DNA of 7,776 nt from an uncultured Chloroflexota bacterium (GCA_902827055.1 CADEHD010000059.1:1-7776); one strand, 5' to 3'. Positions 1-6,802 are shown, numbered from the stretch's first letter. Program-made: numbers and translations. Notes: generated from the sequence alone by a model not told the origin.

Positions 1-121
1 CCGCCACCACCACACCGAGACCGAGCACGCCATGCGCGATGCGCTGGCGCTGGCTCTTCCCGGTCCACACCGCCGCGGCTACACCACGCCCAGCACGAGA
101 AACCACGCTCAGGATGGGCAT
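1..121 (-). CDS. Unidentified membrane or exported protein, N-terminal 40 codons only
   Basis: An open frame begins with ATG at 121 and stays open to the left edge, giving 40 residues that start MPILSVVSRAGRG. A basic stretch (GKSQRQR, residues 21-27) is followed by the hydrophobic run IAHGVLGLGVVVA at the edge, which looks like the start of a signal peptide or membrane anchor. The start lies just beyond the TAG of the TPR gene (128-130), with six bases between. A GGAGGG ribosome binding site (131-136) overlaps the end of the TPR gene, so the two are very probably cotranscribed and perhaps translationally coupled. The visible part is too short to name a family. A partner of the cytochrome/TPR unit is likely from position alone. 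The start is well supported; the function is unknown. Confidence 0.6.
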   Translation of the reverse strand, partial: MPILSVVSRAGRGVAAAVWTGKSQRQRIAHGVLGLGVVVA

Positions 122-127
122 CGCTCC

Positions 128-1063
128 CTACCCTCCAGCGCCAGCAGACGCCAGACGATCCAGCGCGAGGTCACTGAGGAAGATGTTGGGGTCGAGGCTG
201 ACGGCACGGCGGTAGGCGGTCAGCGCATCCTGCGGGCGACCCACTGCCTCGTACGCAATCCCCAGGCCTTCGTGAACCTGGGGCACGTCGGGCAGCGCGC
301 TCGCGGCGCTCTCGATGAGAGGCAACGCCTCCTGCGGCGCACGGTCGGCCAGCTTGAGCATCCCCCGCGCGTACGATGCGCGCGGCCGGTCGCCCGCCTT
401 CTCGTACATACTCGCGAGGGCTTCATAGACCTCGCGGTAGTCGGGCACGAGTCGCACCGCGCCGAACAGCGCACGCTCGGCCTCCGCGTTGTCGCCCAGG
501 CGCACGTGCGCAAGGCCCAGCAGCCGCAACGCATCAGCGTCCGTGCGGTTGACCTGCAGCGCCTCCGACAGCCAGCCGCGGGCCGTCGCCGCGTCACCCT
601 GGTCCATCGCGATCCGGCCCAGCTCGTAGTAGACGCCGCCCAGCTGCTCGATGGTGTAGCGCCGCGGATTTTCGGCGTTGAGGTCGGCTACGCGCTGGTA
701 CGCCTCGCGGGCCTTCGCCGTCTCGCCGAGCGCGTACCTCGAGCGGGCGAGCCCAATCAGCGCCGCGGGCGCGTCCGGCGCGAGCACGAGCGACTGCTCG
801 AACTGCGCTATGGCCTCGCGGTGGAGCCCGCGCTCCCCGTACGCGAGCGCGACGGCGAGGCGCGCCTCCGCGTTCTGGGGGTCGTCGCGGACGCGCTGCT
901 CGAGGTCCGTCACGACGCGGTCGAGGTTCGACTGCCGGACCGTCGGGTCTCGCGAGTCAGCGAACAGCGAGTAGCCCGAGGCGAGCAGCAACACGGCGCC
1001 CACGAGCAGGCTGACCCGACTCCAGTCCTGGAGTCCTGCTGCCTTCGCACGCATTCCTGTCAT
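128..1063 (-). CDS. Membrane-anchored TPR-repeat protein
   Basis: This 311-residue protein has an N-terminal hydrophobic segment (residues 17-34, VSLLVGAVLLLASGYSLF). A soluble part built of about six tetratricopeptide repeats follows: roughly 65-98, 99-132, 139-174, 175-208, 209-242 and 262-294. The repeats show the usual pattern, for example LAYGERGLHREAIAQFEQSL and IAYEAVGRPQDALTAYRRAV. The membrane segment probably anchors the TPR superhelix on the outer face of the cytoplasmic membrane. TPR proteins act as scaffolds for protein-protein contacts, and the partner here is not known. The start at 1063 is chosen because GGGAGG sits six bases upstream; the next ATG, at residue 4, is less well placed. 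The gene begins 18 nt after the stop of the multihaem cytochrome and ends 6 nt before the next gene. A role in assembly or docking of the cytochrome is an inference from this position. Confidence 0.9.
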   Translation of the reverse strand: MTGMRAKAAGLQDWSRVSLLVGAVLLLASGYSLFADSRDPTVRQSNLDRVVTDLEQRVRDDPQNAEARLAVALAYGERGLHREAIAQFEQSLVLAPDAPAALIGLARSRYALGETAKAREAYQRVADLNAENPRRYTIEQLGGVYYELGRIAMDQGDAATARGWLSEALQVNRTDADALRLLGLAHVRLGDNAEAERALFGAVRLVPDYREVYEALASMYEKAGDRPRASYARGMLKLADRAPQEALPLIESAASALPDVPQVHEGLGIAYEAVGRPQDALTAYRRAVSLDPNIFLSDLALDRLASAGAGG

Positions 1064-1081
1064 GCGACGCCTCCCGACCGG

Positions 1082-3280
1082 CTACTTCGCCATGACCATG
1101 AGGTACTGGGCCACCGACTGGATCTGCTCGTCGGTCAGCGAGCCGCCGTACTTCTCGGCCCACGTCGGCATCCGCGGTGGCTTCCCGCGGCTGATCCGGG
1201 TGATCAGACCCTCGGCGCTCATGTTGCTGAGCCAGACTTTCGATCCGAGCGGGCACGGCGCCTGCGCCATCCCGTCCTTGCCGTGGCAGAGCGCGCACGT
1301 GGTCTCGAACAACTCCTGGCCGAACAGACGCGCCTGCGTGCGAGGCGCGCCGCCCGCCGTCGAGGTCAGGAGCGTGCCGCCGCCTCCCGCTGCCGGCGCC
1401 GCACTCGAGGATGCCGGCGGGGTCTTGAGGAAGCGCACCATGGCCGCCGCCTGCGTCGCGTTGACGCCCTGCGCCTCCCAGGCCGGCATCGCGGTGCCGG
1501 GCCGCCCCTTGAGGATGGTGTCGACGTAGAACTGGTCGGGCTGCGTCAGCCGGTCCGGCAGGAGCGCGGGGCCAACGACGCCCTTCCGGTCCGCTCCGTG
1601 GCACGCCGCGCACTTCGACGTGAAGAACTCGGAGGGCGGCTTCCCATCGAACACGGTCGCATCACCGCTCGCAGCGCCGCCGCCAGCCGCCGCAGGCGCC
1701 GCCCCTCCAGCGGCCGCCGGCGCCGCACCCGACGCCGAGCCTCCCTTGAAGAACTCGACGAGCGCCGTCGCCATTTCCTTGGTCACGCCCTGCTGGCCCC
1801 ATGCGGGCATCGCAGTGCCGGGCCGACCGTTCATGATGGTCTCGATGTAGAAGTCGCTCGGCTTCGTCAGCGCCTCCGCGAGCAGCGACGGGCCGACGAG
1901 TCCCTTGCGGTCGGCACCGTGACAGCCCGCACATCTCGCGCCGAAGAAGTCCGAGGGGCTCTGGCCGTTGGGGAACGGCGACGGGCCCGCCGCAGCTCCG
2001 CCTGCAGCCGACGCGGCCGCCGTCGCCGCGGCTCCACCTGCCGAGGCGCTCGCCCCGCTCGACCCGTAGAGGAAGTCGACCACGGCGCCGATCTGCTGAT
2101 CACTCAGCGGGCCCCCGGACTTCTGGCTCCACGCCGGCATGCCCTTCTTGTTGCCCACCTCGATGGTCCGCCGCACCACGTCCTTGCCCTGCTGGGTCAG
2201 GTAGGTGGGCGACCGGAGCTGCACACCCGCGACCTGGTCGCCTGTTGGGCCGTGGCAGGCCGCGCAGTTCTGGACGAAGATCGCCTCCCCGCCGAGGCCG
2301 GTCAGCGCGGCCGCAGACAGCGCCGAGGTGGCGCTCAAGCCGGACCACGACTTCAGGTACGAGATCAGGGCGGCGGTATCGGGGACGTTGAACGCCCCGC
2401 CGGCCTCGACGCCGAACGCGGGGCCCGTCTTCGTGCCGCGCGTGATCGCGTTGATGACCTTCCCGTCACCGAGGCCGGTGAGGAAGGGCGCCGACCCGAG
2501 GGCCACGTCCTTGACTCGGTCGCCACCGGTGCCGTGGCAGCTCAAGCAGTTCCCGACGTACAGGTCTCGCCCGTTCCCGACGGACTTCACGGTCTGCGCC
2601 TGCACTCGGTAGCGCAGGAACGAGGTCAGCGCAGTCGCCTGCTCGTCGCTCAGCTGCGGGCGATTGCCGCCGCCGAAGCCGCGCATCGTGCCCGTGCCGT
2701 TGAGGATCACGTCGCGGAGCTGCGAGTCCGTCCGCGAGTCGAGGAACCCCTGCGCGTCCAGCGGCGCGACGGGGATCCGGTCGCCGGTGGGCCCATGACA
2801 CGTCTCGCAGTGCTGGCTGTACAGGGCCTCCCCGGCCGCCGCGAGGAGGGTCGTGCTGCCGCGCCCGGCCTTCGAGTTCACGTACGCGACCGCGGCGCGT
2901 ACCTCATCCTCCTCGAACGGACCGCCCCGGCGCTTCCCGAAGGCGGGCATCGTGCCCTTGCCGTCGGCGACCACGGCCAGCAATGTGGCGTCGCCGCGGC
3001 TGTTCAGGAAGTCGATCGAGCTGAGTGGCGCGGCAGGGAGCCGGTCGCCGTCCGGGCCGTGGCACGACTGACACTCGCGCTGGTAGAGCTGTTGCCCCTG
3101 GGCAACGGAGTCCGCGCGGCCGCTGCTCCGTCGCGCCTCGGCGACACGCTCACCGGATGTCGAGGAAGCGCCACCACCGGAGTCTTCGTCACCGCACGCG
3201 ACCACCACGCCGATCGCGAGGGCGCACAACAGCACCAGGGAGCCCTGACCCACCTCGAACCAACGCGTGCGCAGCCTCAT
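1082..3280 (-). CDS. Seven-haem, seven-domain c-type cytochrome lipoprotein
   Basis: The 732-residue protein starts with a hydrophobic signal segment (about 14-28) and a lipobox V-V-A-C at Cys29 followed by a G/D/S-rich tether, so it is probably a lipid-anchored exported protein. Seven CxxCH haem-c sites follow, with cysteine starts at residues 70, 158, 245, 339, 450, 557 and 662, spaced about 90-110 apart. Each lies in its own small class-I cytochrome c domain (Cytochrome_C/CccA-like). The distal methionine is visible in six domains: M111 (GTMPAFG), M199, M381, M491, M598 and M704. The third domain lacks it (GTKTGPAFG, 282-290). Domains 1-4 share CHGPxGDR-type haem loops, domains 5 and 6 are near-duplicates, and Ala/Gly-rich linkers separate domains 4/5, 5/6 and 6/7. 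The likely role is transfer of electrons along a chain of haems outside the cytoplasmic membrane; donor and acceptor are unknown. The ATG at 3280 has GGGGGA four bases upstream. I know of no standard named family with this exact domain count. Confidence 0.93.
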   Translation of the reverse strand: MRLRTRWFEVGQGSLVLLCALAIGVVVACGDEDSGGGASSTSGERVAEARRSSGRADSVAQGQQLYQRECQSCHGPDGDRLPAAPLSSIDFLNSRGDATLLAVVADGKGTMPAFGKRRGGPFEEDEVRAAVAYVNSKAGRGSTTLLAAAGEALYSQHCETCHGPTGDRIPVAPLDAQGFLDSRTDSQLRDVILNGTGTMRGFGGGNRPQLSDEQATALTSFLRYRVQAQTVKSVGNGRDLYVGNCLSCHGTGGDRVKDVALGSAPFLTGLGDGKVINAITRGTKTGPAFGVEAGGAFNVPDTAALISYLKSWSGLSATSALSAAALTGLGGEAIFVQNCAACHGPTGDQVAGVQLRSPTYLTQQGKDVVRRTIEVGNKKGMPAWSQKSGGPLSDQQIGAVVDFLYGSSGASASAGGAAATAAASAAGGAAAGPSPFPNGQSPSDFFGARCAGCHGADRKGLVGPSLLAEALTKPSDFYIETIMNGRPGTAMPAWGQQGVTKEMATALVEFFKGGSASGAAPAAAGGAAPAAAGGGAASGDATVFDGKPPSEFFTSKCAACHGADRKGVVGPALLPDRLTQPDQFYVDTILKGRPGTAMPAWEAQGVNATQAAAMVRFLKTPPASSSAAPAAGGGGTLLTSTAGGAPRTQARLFGQELFETTCALCHGKDGMAQAPCPLGSKVWLSNMSAEGLITRISRGKPPRMPTWAEKYGGSLTDEQIQSVAQYLMVMAK
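1418..1975 (-). repeat. Duplicated haem domains 5 and 6 within the cytochrome gene
   Basis: Cytochrome residues about 436-513 (DNA 1742-1975) and 544-621 (DNA 1418-1651) align without gaps. By eye 45 of 78 residues are identical, including CHGADRKG, the GRPGTAMPAW distal-methionine loop and FxPxxFY-type positions. The other domains lack the GRPGTAMPAW form. This indicates an internal tandem duplication, separated by an Ala/Gly/Pro linker, that happened later than the divergence of the remaining domains. Confidence 0.85.
1682..1729 (-). repeat. Two tandem copies of an eight-residue Ala/Gly/Pro linker unit
   Basis: Residues 518-533 of the cytochrome read GAAPAAAG twice in a row, encoded by two 24-bp near-identical units. 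This is the flexible linker between haem domains 5 and 6. Such simple repeats are prone to slippage, so the linker length may vary between strains (inference). Confidence 0.75.
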
Positions 3281-3404
3281 CGGGTCCCCCGGCGTCTGAG
3301 CGCGGATCTGTCACGATCCTGCGCGCGCCGTCAGCGGCCCGCATCCTGCGACCTCGTACGAAACCTCGAGTCTTCGATGACCCCGGCGGGCGGGGCGGCC
3401 TGCC
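3281..3404. other. Intergenic region between response regulator and cytochrome
   Basis: This 124-nt gap lies between the regulator stop (3405) and the cytochrome start (3280), both on the minus strand. It holds a GC-only hairpin (CCCCG at 3381-3385, CGGGG at 3391-3395, 5-nt loop) with no following T run on the minus strand, so it is at best a weak terminator. It also holds a short direct repeat described separately. I see no convincing -35/-10 pair. The cytochrome may be read through from the regulator genes, may have its own activator-dependent promoter here, or both. Confidence 0.5.
3351..3368 (-). promoter_or_regulatory. Candidate direct-repeat operator upstream of the cytochrome
   Basis: On the minus strand CGAGGT occurs twice, at 3363-3368 and 3351-3356, separated by six bases (TTCGTA). 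The 12-nt period is a little more than one helical turn, and the site ends about 70 nt before the cytochrome ATG. It overlaps the 8-bp palindrome TCGTACGA (3354-3361). Position suits an activator site for the neighbouring NarL-type regulator, but six-base repeats can arise by chance in GC-rich DNA. Confidence 0.25.
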
Positions 3405-4052
3405 CTACGGGCTGATCAGTCCGTTGCGGATCGCGAACCGCACAAACTCCCCGTAGTTGCGGACGCCCAGCTTCTCCATGATGTGCGAGCGGTGCGTCTG
3501 CACCGTCGTCACGCTGATATCGAGCTTGAGCGCGATCTCCTGGTTGCTCAGCCCCTCGACGAGGAGGTCCGCCACCTCTCGCTCGCGCGAGGTCAGCCCC
3601 GCCAGCGCGACCTCGCCCTGCCCGTCGAGGAACTTGGTCACAAGCCCGCTCGCGAGGCGTGGGCTGAGGTACGTCTCTCCCGCGGCCACGGCCTCGAGCG
3701 CGCGCTTGATGTCCGCGGCCGGTGAGCCCTTCACGACGTACCCGGCGGCGCCCGCGCGCAGCGCCTGGGTGAAGTACTCCTCGCCCTCGTGGAAGGTCAG
3801 GATCACGACCTGTGTGTGCGGATACGTCGAGCGGATGCGCCTCGTGAGGTCGATTCCGGAGGCGTCGGGGAGCGCGATGTCCATCAGGACGGCGTCCGGC
3901 GCCTCCCGAGCTACGATCGCCAGCGCCTCGTCGGCGGTGCCGGCCTCGCCGACGACCTCGAGCCCCTCCTCACCATCGAGGATCGCCCGGACGCCCGCGC
4001 GTACGACCTCGTGGTCGTCAACGAGTACGACGCGGAGCCTGCTCTGCCGCAT
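3405..4052 (-). CDS. NarL/LuxR-family two-component response regulator
   Basis: The 215-residue protein has an N-terminal receiver domain (about 6-120) with the acidic pair D12/D13, the phosphoacceptor D58 (in LMDIALPD), T86 and the conserved K108 (VVKGS). A short linker leads to a C-terminal LuxR-type helix-turn-helix (about 150-212: LTSREREV, LSNQEIA, then TVQTHRSHIMEKLGV). The length is typical of the NarL/FixJ group. The phosphorylated form is expected to dimerise and act as a DNA-binding transcription factor. The ATG at 4052 has GGAGG five bases upstream. The gene overlaps the 3' end of the kinase gene by 35 nt, which marks a cognate, translationally coupled pair. The cytochrome gene 124 nt downstream is the most likely target (inference). 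All key residues are intact. Confidence 0.96.
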   Translation of the reverse strand: MRQSRLRVVLVDDHEVVRAGVRAILDGEEGLEVVGEAGTADEALAIVAREAPDAVLMDIALPDASGIDLTRRIRSTYPHTQVVILTFHEGEEYFTQALRAGAAGYVVKGSPAADIKRALEAVAAGETYLSPRLASGLVTKFLDGQGEVALAGLTSREREVADLLVEGLSNQEIALKLDISVTTVQTHRSHIMEKLGVRNYGEFVRFAIRNGLISP

Positions 4053-6408
4053 CCAGCCCTCCGATGCTCAGTCCCGGTTGGACGGTGAGGCGCACTGAAG
4101 TGCCCTCACCCGGTCGGCTCGCGATCGCCAGCACGCCGCCCACGAGCGCCGCCCGCTCGTGCATCCCGGCAATGCCAACACCCGCCAGAGGATCGTGGGA
4201 GTTCGGCTGAGCAAAGCCCACGCCGTTGTCCCAGACCTCGGCCACGACGTCGGCGCCACTCCGCTGGATCCGCACGGCAGCCTTGCTCGCCCGGCTGTGG
4301 CGCACCACGTTGTTCAGCGCTTCCTGCACGATGCGGAACAGGGCGATCTCGAGGTCGGGGGGGAGGCGTTCGTCGTCGAGGTTCGTCTCGAACGAGACGT
4401 CGATGCCGGAGTTTCCCGCCGACATCGACACGTACCGCGAGATCGCGGGCACCAGGCCCATGTCGTCGAGGTCGCTCGGGCGGAGCGCGAGCACCATCGT
4501 GCGCAGCTCCGCGAGCGCGCCCCCCGCCAGCCCCCGCACGAGGGCCAACCGGCTCTGCACCGCGGCCGCCGCGTCTCCCGCGTTCGCCCCCGAGAGCGCC
4601 AGCTCGATGGCGTCCAACCCCAGCAGGAGTGCCGTGAGCGCCTGCCCGGTCCCGTCGTGCAGCTCACGCGCGAGACGGCGTCGCTCCTCCTCCTGCGCAC
4701 TCAGGACCTTGACCACGAGTTCACGGCGGTGCTCCTCGCGCAGCCGCAGGTCCTCGAACAGCAGCGCGTTCCCGGTCCCCATCCCCACCTCGGCGGCGAG
4801 CACGCTCAGGAACGCCGCACTCATCGAGGTCGGCGAGGGCAGCTCGGCGTCACGCCGCAGCAGGCACATCGTGCCGACCTGCTGATCGCCGGCGCGCAGC
4901 GGCAGCACGGCCGCCGATCGATATCCGGCGAGGTCACACACGGAGTCGACGGGCAGGCTCCGCCACGGCGCCAGCGTCGGACCGGCGCCCTGCGCGAAGG
5001 CGCAGGTGAAGCACCGCCTGCTCTCCTCGGCGACACGCGCCGGGACGCCGGGGCTCGCCACCAGGATGTCGGGGCGCGCACCGGCCCCGGGCGTGTACAG
5101 CACGACCCCGTCGATCGGGAGGCGGCTCTCGAGGGTGGCAGCCACCGACTCCAGCAGCTGCTCGAGGGCGAGCGTGGAGGTGGCGTCCCGAGCGACGGCC
5201 TCGGATGCCGCCAGCTCGGTGGTGCGTTGTTGCAGCTCCTCGGTGCGCGCCTGCACGCGGCGATCCCGCTCGCGACCCCACGCCGCGCGCGACTGCCGCA
5301 TCGAGTCGATGCTCTCCCCGAGCACCTCGATCTCGCCACCGACCTCGGTGGTCAGCGGCGTGTCCAGCTCGCCGCCCGCGACCCGCCGCGCCGAGGCGGT
5401 GAGGGACTGGATCGGGCGCACGAGCTGGTTGCTCCCCAGCCAGGTGATGACGACCGCGACGGCCACAAACGCGGTAGTCAGGGCCCCCACGGAGTACCAG
5501 AGCGCGCGAATGGGTGCGTACGTCTGCGCCGCATCGCCACCGAGCGTCACGGCCCACGGCAGGCTGGTCAGGAACTCGAAGCCCATCACGTGGTCGCGCT
5601 GGAGGTCCACGCCGCCCTCGACGTACGCCACCTGCGCGACGTCCGCGCGGTGCTCGGCGCGACCGAACATGTCGACGTAGAACTCGCCGTGATCGGCCAC
5701 GCGCAGCGCATGGTCGCGCTCGGTACTCAGCATCGAGACGCCACGCGCATCCACGAGGTCGGCGTGACCGGTCTCGCCGATGAGCTTCGCGCTCCGCAGC
5801 GCCTTCGCCACGGACGACTCGTCGAGGTCGATCAGGCCCACAACGTACCGCCGCGGACCACCGCCGCCAGCGACGCCGGTCGAGGGGCGCGGCACGGCGA
5901 CCGCCATGACCGGTGGCATCTCGGGACGCTCCATGCCCCACGCAAGCGTGCCCGCCGGCCCTCGCGCGGCCGCATCGAGGTGGGGCCGCATGTCAGCGCC
6001 GGCGAACGCAACGGCCAGCGGGTCCGTGCGCGCCACGCGCCCGTCGCCGCTGACCCAGAGCAGGCCGCCAGTGAACGTCGTGGACATCCAGTTGCCGGGC
6101 CAGGGCGCGCCCTCCGCCTCGAGGGGTGGGGCGGACGCGAGCAACTGGAGCGCCGTGATGCCCTCCGCGAGCAGGCGATCCACCTCGCCTGCCAGCGCAA
6201 CGGTGGCGTTGAGCCGCTCCCGGTCGATGCGCCCTCGGAGTCCGTTCGCGTACCAGATGGTGGTGCTCAGCACGCCCGCGAGGACGACGGCGAAGAGCAC
6301 GCCCTCCACGAGGAGCAGGCGCTGGCGCAGTCGCAACGGGTACAGCGCTCGACCGATCACGTCGCCCCACTCCGCCGCCCCACCCCGGCCCGACGCGAGT
6401 CGCGTCAC
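4018..6408 (-). CDS. Membrane sensor histidine kinase (Cache-like sensor, HAMP, GAF, HisKA_3, HATPase)
   Basis: The 796-residue protein shows in order: TM1 (about 31-54); an extracytoplasmic sensor of about 250 residues (55-303) resembling a double Cache domain, including GDGRVARTD and PWAVTLGGDAAQTYAPIRAL; TM2 (about 304-325); HAMP (326-380, RPIQSLTASARRVAGGELDTP); a coiled coil (about 378-408); GAF (about 410-555); a HisKA_3 dimerisation helix with phosphoacceptor H584 (RELHDGTGQAL); and a HATPase with an N box (QEALNN, 695-700), DNGVG (727-731), GVGIAGM and GEGTS. This is the NarX/DegS-like class that pairs with NarL-type regulators, and such a gene overlaps its 3' end. All four cysteines (466, 469, 491, 515) are in the GAF domain. 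The start is a GTG at 6408 with a poor ribosome binding site; GTG at 6360 (codon 17), preceded by GGAG, is a possible alternative. The signal sensed is unknown. Confidence 0.94.
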   Translation of the reverse strand: MTRLASGRGGAAEWGDVIGRALYPLRLRQRLLLVEGVLFAVVLAGVLSTTIWYANGLRGRIDRERLNATVALAGEVDRLLAEGITALQLLASAPPLEAEGAPWPGNWMSTTFTGGLLWVSGDGRVARTDPLAVAFAGADMRPHLDAAARGPAGTLAWGMERPEMPPVMAVAVPRPSTGVAGGGGPRRYVVGLIDLDESSVAKALRSAKLIGETGHADLVDARGVSMLSTERDHALRVADHGEFYVDMFGRAEHRADVAQVAYVEGGVDLQRDHVMGFEFLTSLPWAVTLGGDAAQTYAPIRALWYSVGALTTAFVAVAVVITWLGSNQLVRPIQSLTASARRVAGGELDTPLTTEVGGEIEVLGESIDSMRQSRAAWGRERDRRVQARTEELQQRTTELAASEAVARDATSTLALEQLLESVAATLESRLPIDGVVLYTPGAGARPDILVASPGVPARVAEESRRCFTCAFAQGAGPTLAPWRSLPVDSVCDLAGYRSAAVLPLRAGDQQVGTMCLLRRDAELPSPTSMSAAFLSVLAAEVGMGTGNALLFEDLRLREEHRRELVVKVLSAQEEERRRLARELHDGTGQALTALLLGLDAIELALSGANAGDAAAAVQSRLALVRGLAGGALAELRTMVLALRPSDLDDMGLVPAISRYVSMSAGNSGIDVSFETNLDDERLPPDLEIALFRIVQEALNNVVRHSRASKAAVRIQRSGADVVAEVWDNGVGFAQPNSHDPLAGVGIAGMHERAALVGGVLAIASRPGEGTSVRLTVQPGLSIGGLDAAEQAPRRTR

Positions 6409-6470
6409 GCCATCGAGGACTCACACGCCGCTCGATTCAGGATGGTCGTGACCGCAGTCCGCCTGCTCGC

Positions 6471-6505
6471 GGACGAAGGTCCCACGACCGATATGACCTT
6501 CGTCC
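6471..6505. promoter_or_regulatory. Perfect 11-bp inverted repeat upstream of the kinase gene
   Basis: GGACGAAGGTC (6471-6481) and its exact reverse complement GACCTTCGTCC (6495-6505) flank a 13-nt spacer. The near arm is 62 nt upstream of the kinase start at 6408 and about 300 nt from the glycosyltransferase start, so it most likely acts on the kinase operon. The half-site centres are 24 bp apart, slightly more than two helical turns, which suits a dimeric regulator bound to one face. As RNA it could form a hairpin in the 5' leader. No T run follows on either strand, so a terminator is unlikely. Confidence 0.6.
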
Positions 6506-6551
6506 TGCAATCGACCGTCGGAGGCCAGCTCGGCGAGCGGACGCCGCGCCA

Positions 6552-6559
6552 GACCTTCG
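6552..6559 (+). promoter_or_regulatory. Third copy of the GACCTTCG half-site
   Basis: GACCTTCG recurs here in the same orientation as the right arm of the inverted repeat (6495-6502), 57 bp away. Three copies of an 8-base word within about 90 bp of non-coding DNA favour a regulator-binding array over chance, though this copy lacks the final TCC. Confidence 0.35.
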
Positions 6560-6622
6560 GGTACGTGTGCGGAATAGTACGAACGCCGCCCGCCCGGGGG
6601 ATGCGTCCTGCCGCGGCCCGGC

Positions 6623-6632
6623 CGTTCGAACG
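6623..6632. promoter_or_regulatory. Ten-base palindrome CGTTCGAACG
   Basis: This is a perfect 10-bp palindrome centred in the divergent intergenic region, followed directly by the related GTCGAAAC. It could be an operator for either flanking gene. Nothing in the sequence identifies the regulator, and a chance occurrence is possible. Confidence 0.2.
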
Positions 6633-6802
6633 TCGAAACACCCGCAAGGCGCCCCCGCCGGGCCCTCCGACGCCGTTCCTCGTCGAACCTCCGAATCTGG
6701 GCGGCTGGTCCTACGACCAAAGGCCTACGGTGCGCGGTGTCACAGGTTGTCCCGATTTGACCCCCTCTTAACGGAAGCGGGCTCACACGGACGGATAGCC
6801 GA

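Larger units (their letters stand above)
6409..6802. other. Divergent intergenic region (394 nt)
   Basis: This region separates the minus-strand kinase from the plus-strand glycosyltransferase and must hold promoters for both. I see no gene in it: the open frames crossing it give Arg/Pro-rich translations with no recognisable motif. It contains an 11-bp inverted repeat, a third copy of its half-site, and a 10-bp palindrome, each listed separately. It also has a small hairpin TGGTC-CTAC-GACCA (6706-6719). TTGACC at 6757-6762 resembles a -35 box for the plus strand, but no matching -10 follows at 16-18 nt. Confidence 0.6.

Noticed and set aside
3381..3395. A GC hairpin after the response regulator as a rho-independent terminator.
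   Set aside because: The stem is only five base pairs and no T run follows on the minus strand.
32..3415. A stop-free plus-strand frame of 1127 codons.
   Set aside because: It runs antisense through the TPR and cytochrome genes and across their boundaries. Its translation is Arg/Ala-rich with no recognisable domain, while the opposite strand has clear haem motifs, TPRs and ribosome binding sites. Long antisense frames are expected in very GC-rich genes.
6405..6647. An 80-codon minus-strand frame ending in a GTGA overlap with the kinase start.
   Set aside because: The overlap looks like translational coupling, but the translation has no motif. The frame also crosses the inverted repeat, and I see no good ribosome binding site. 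A real small gene cannot be fully excluded.
4159..6771. A stop-free plus-strand frame of 870 codons.
   Set aside because: It is antisense to a histidine kinase with all catalytic motifs intact and continues through the intergenic region. Its His/Arg-rich translation has no family resemblance.
6757..6785. A sigma-70 promoter for the glycosyltransferase using TTGACC as the -35 box.
   Set aside because: At 16-18 nt spacing the sequence is GC-rich (GGCTCA) and does not resemble a -10 box.
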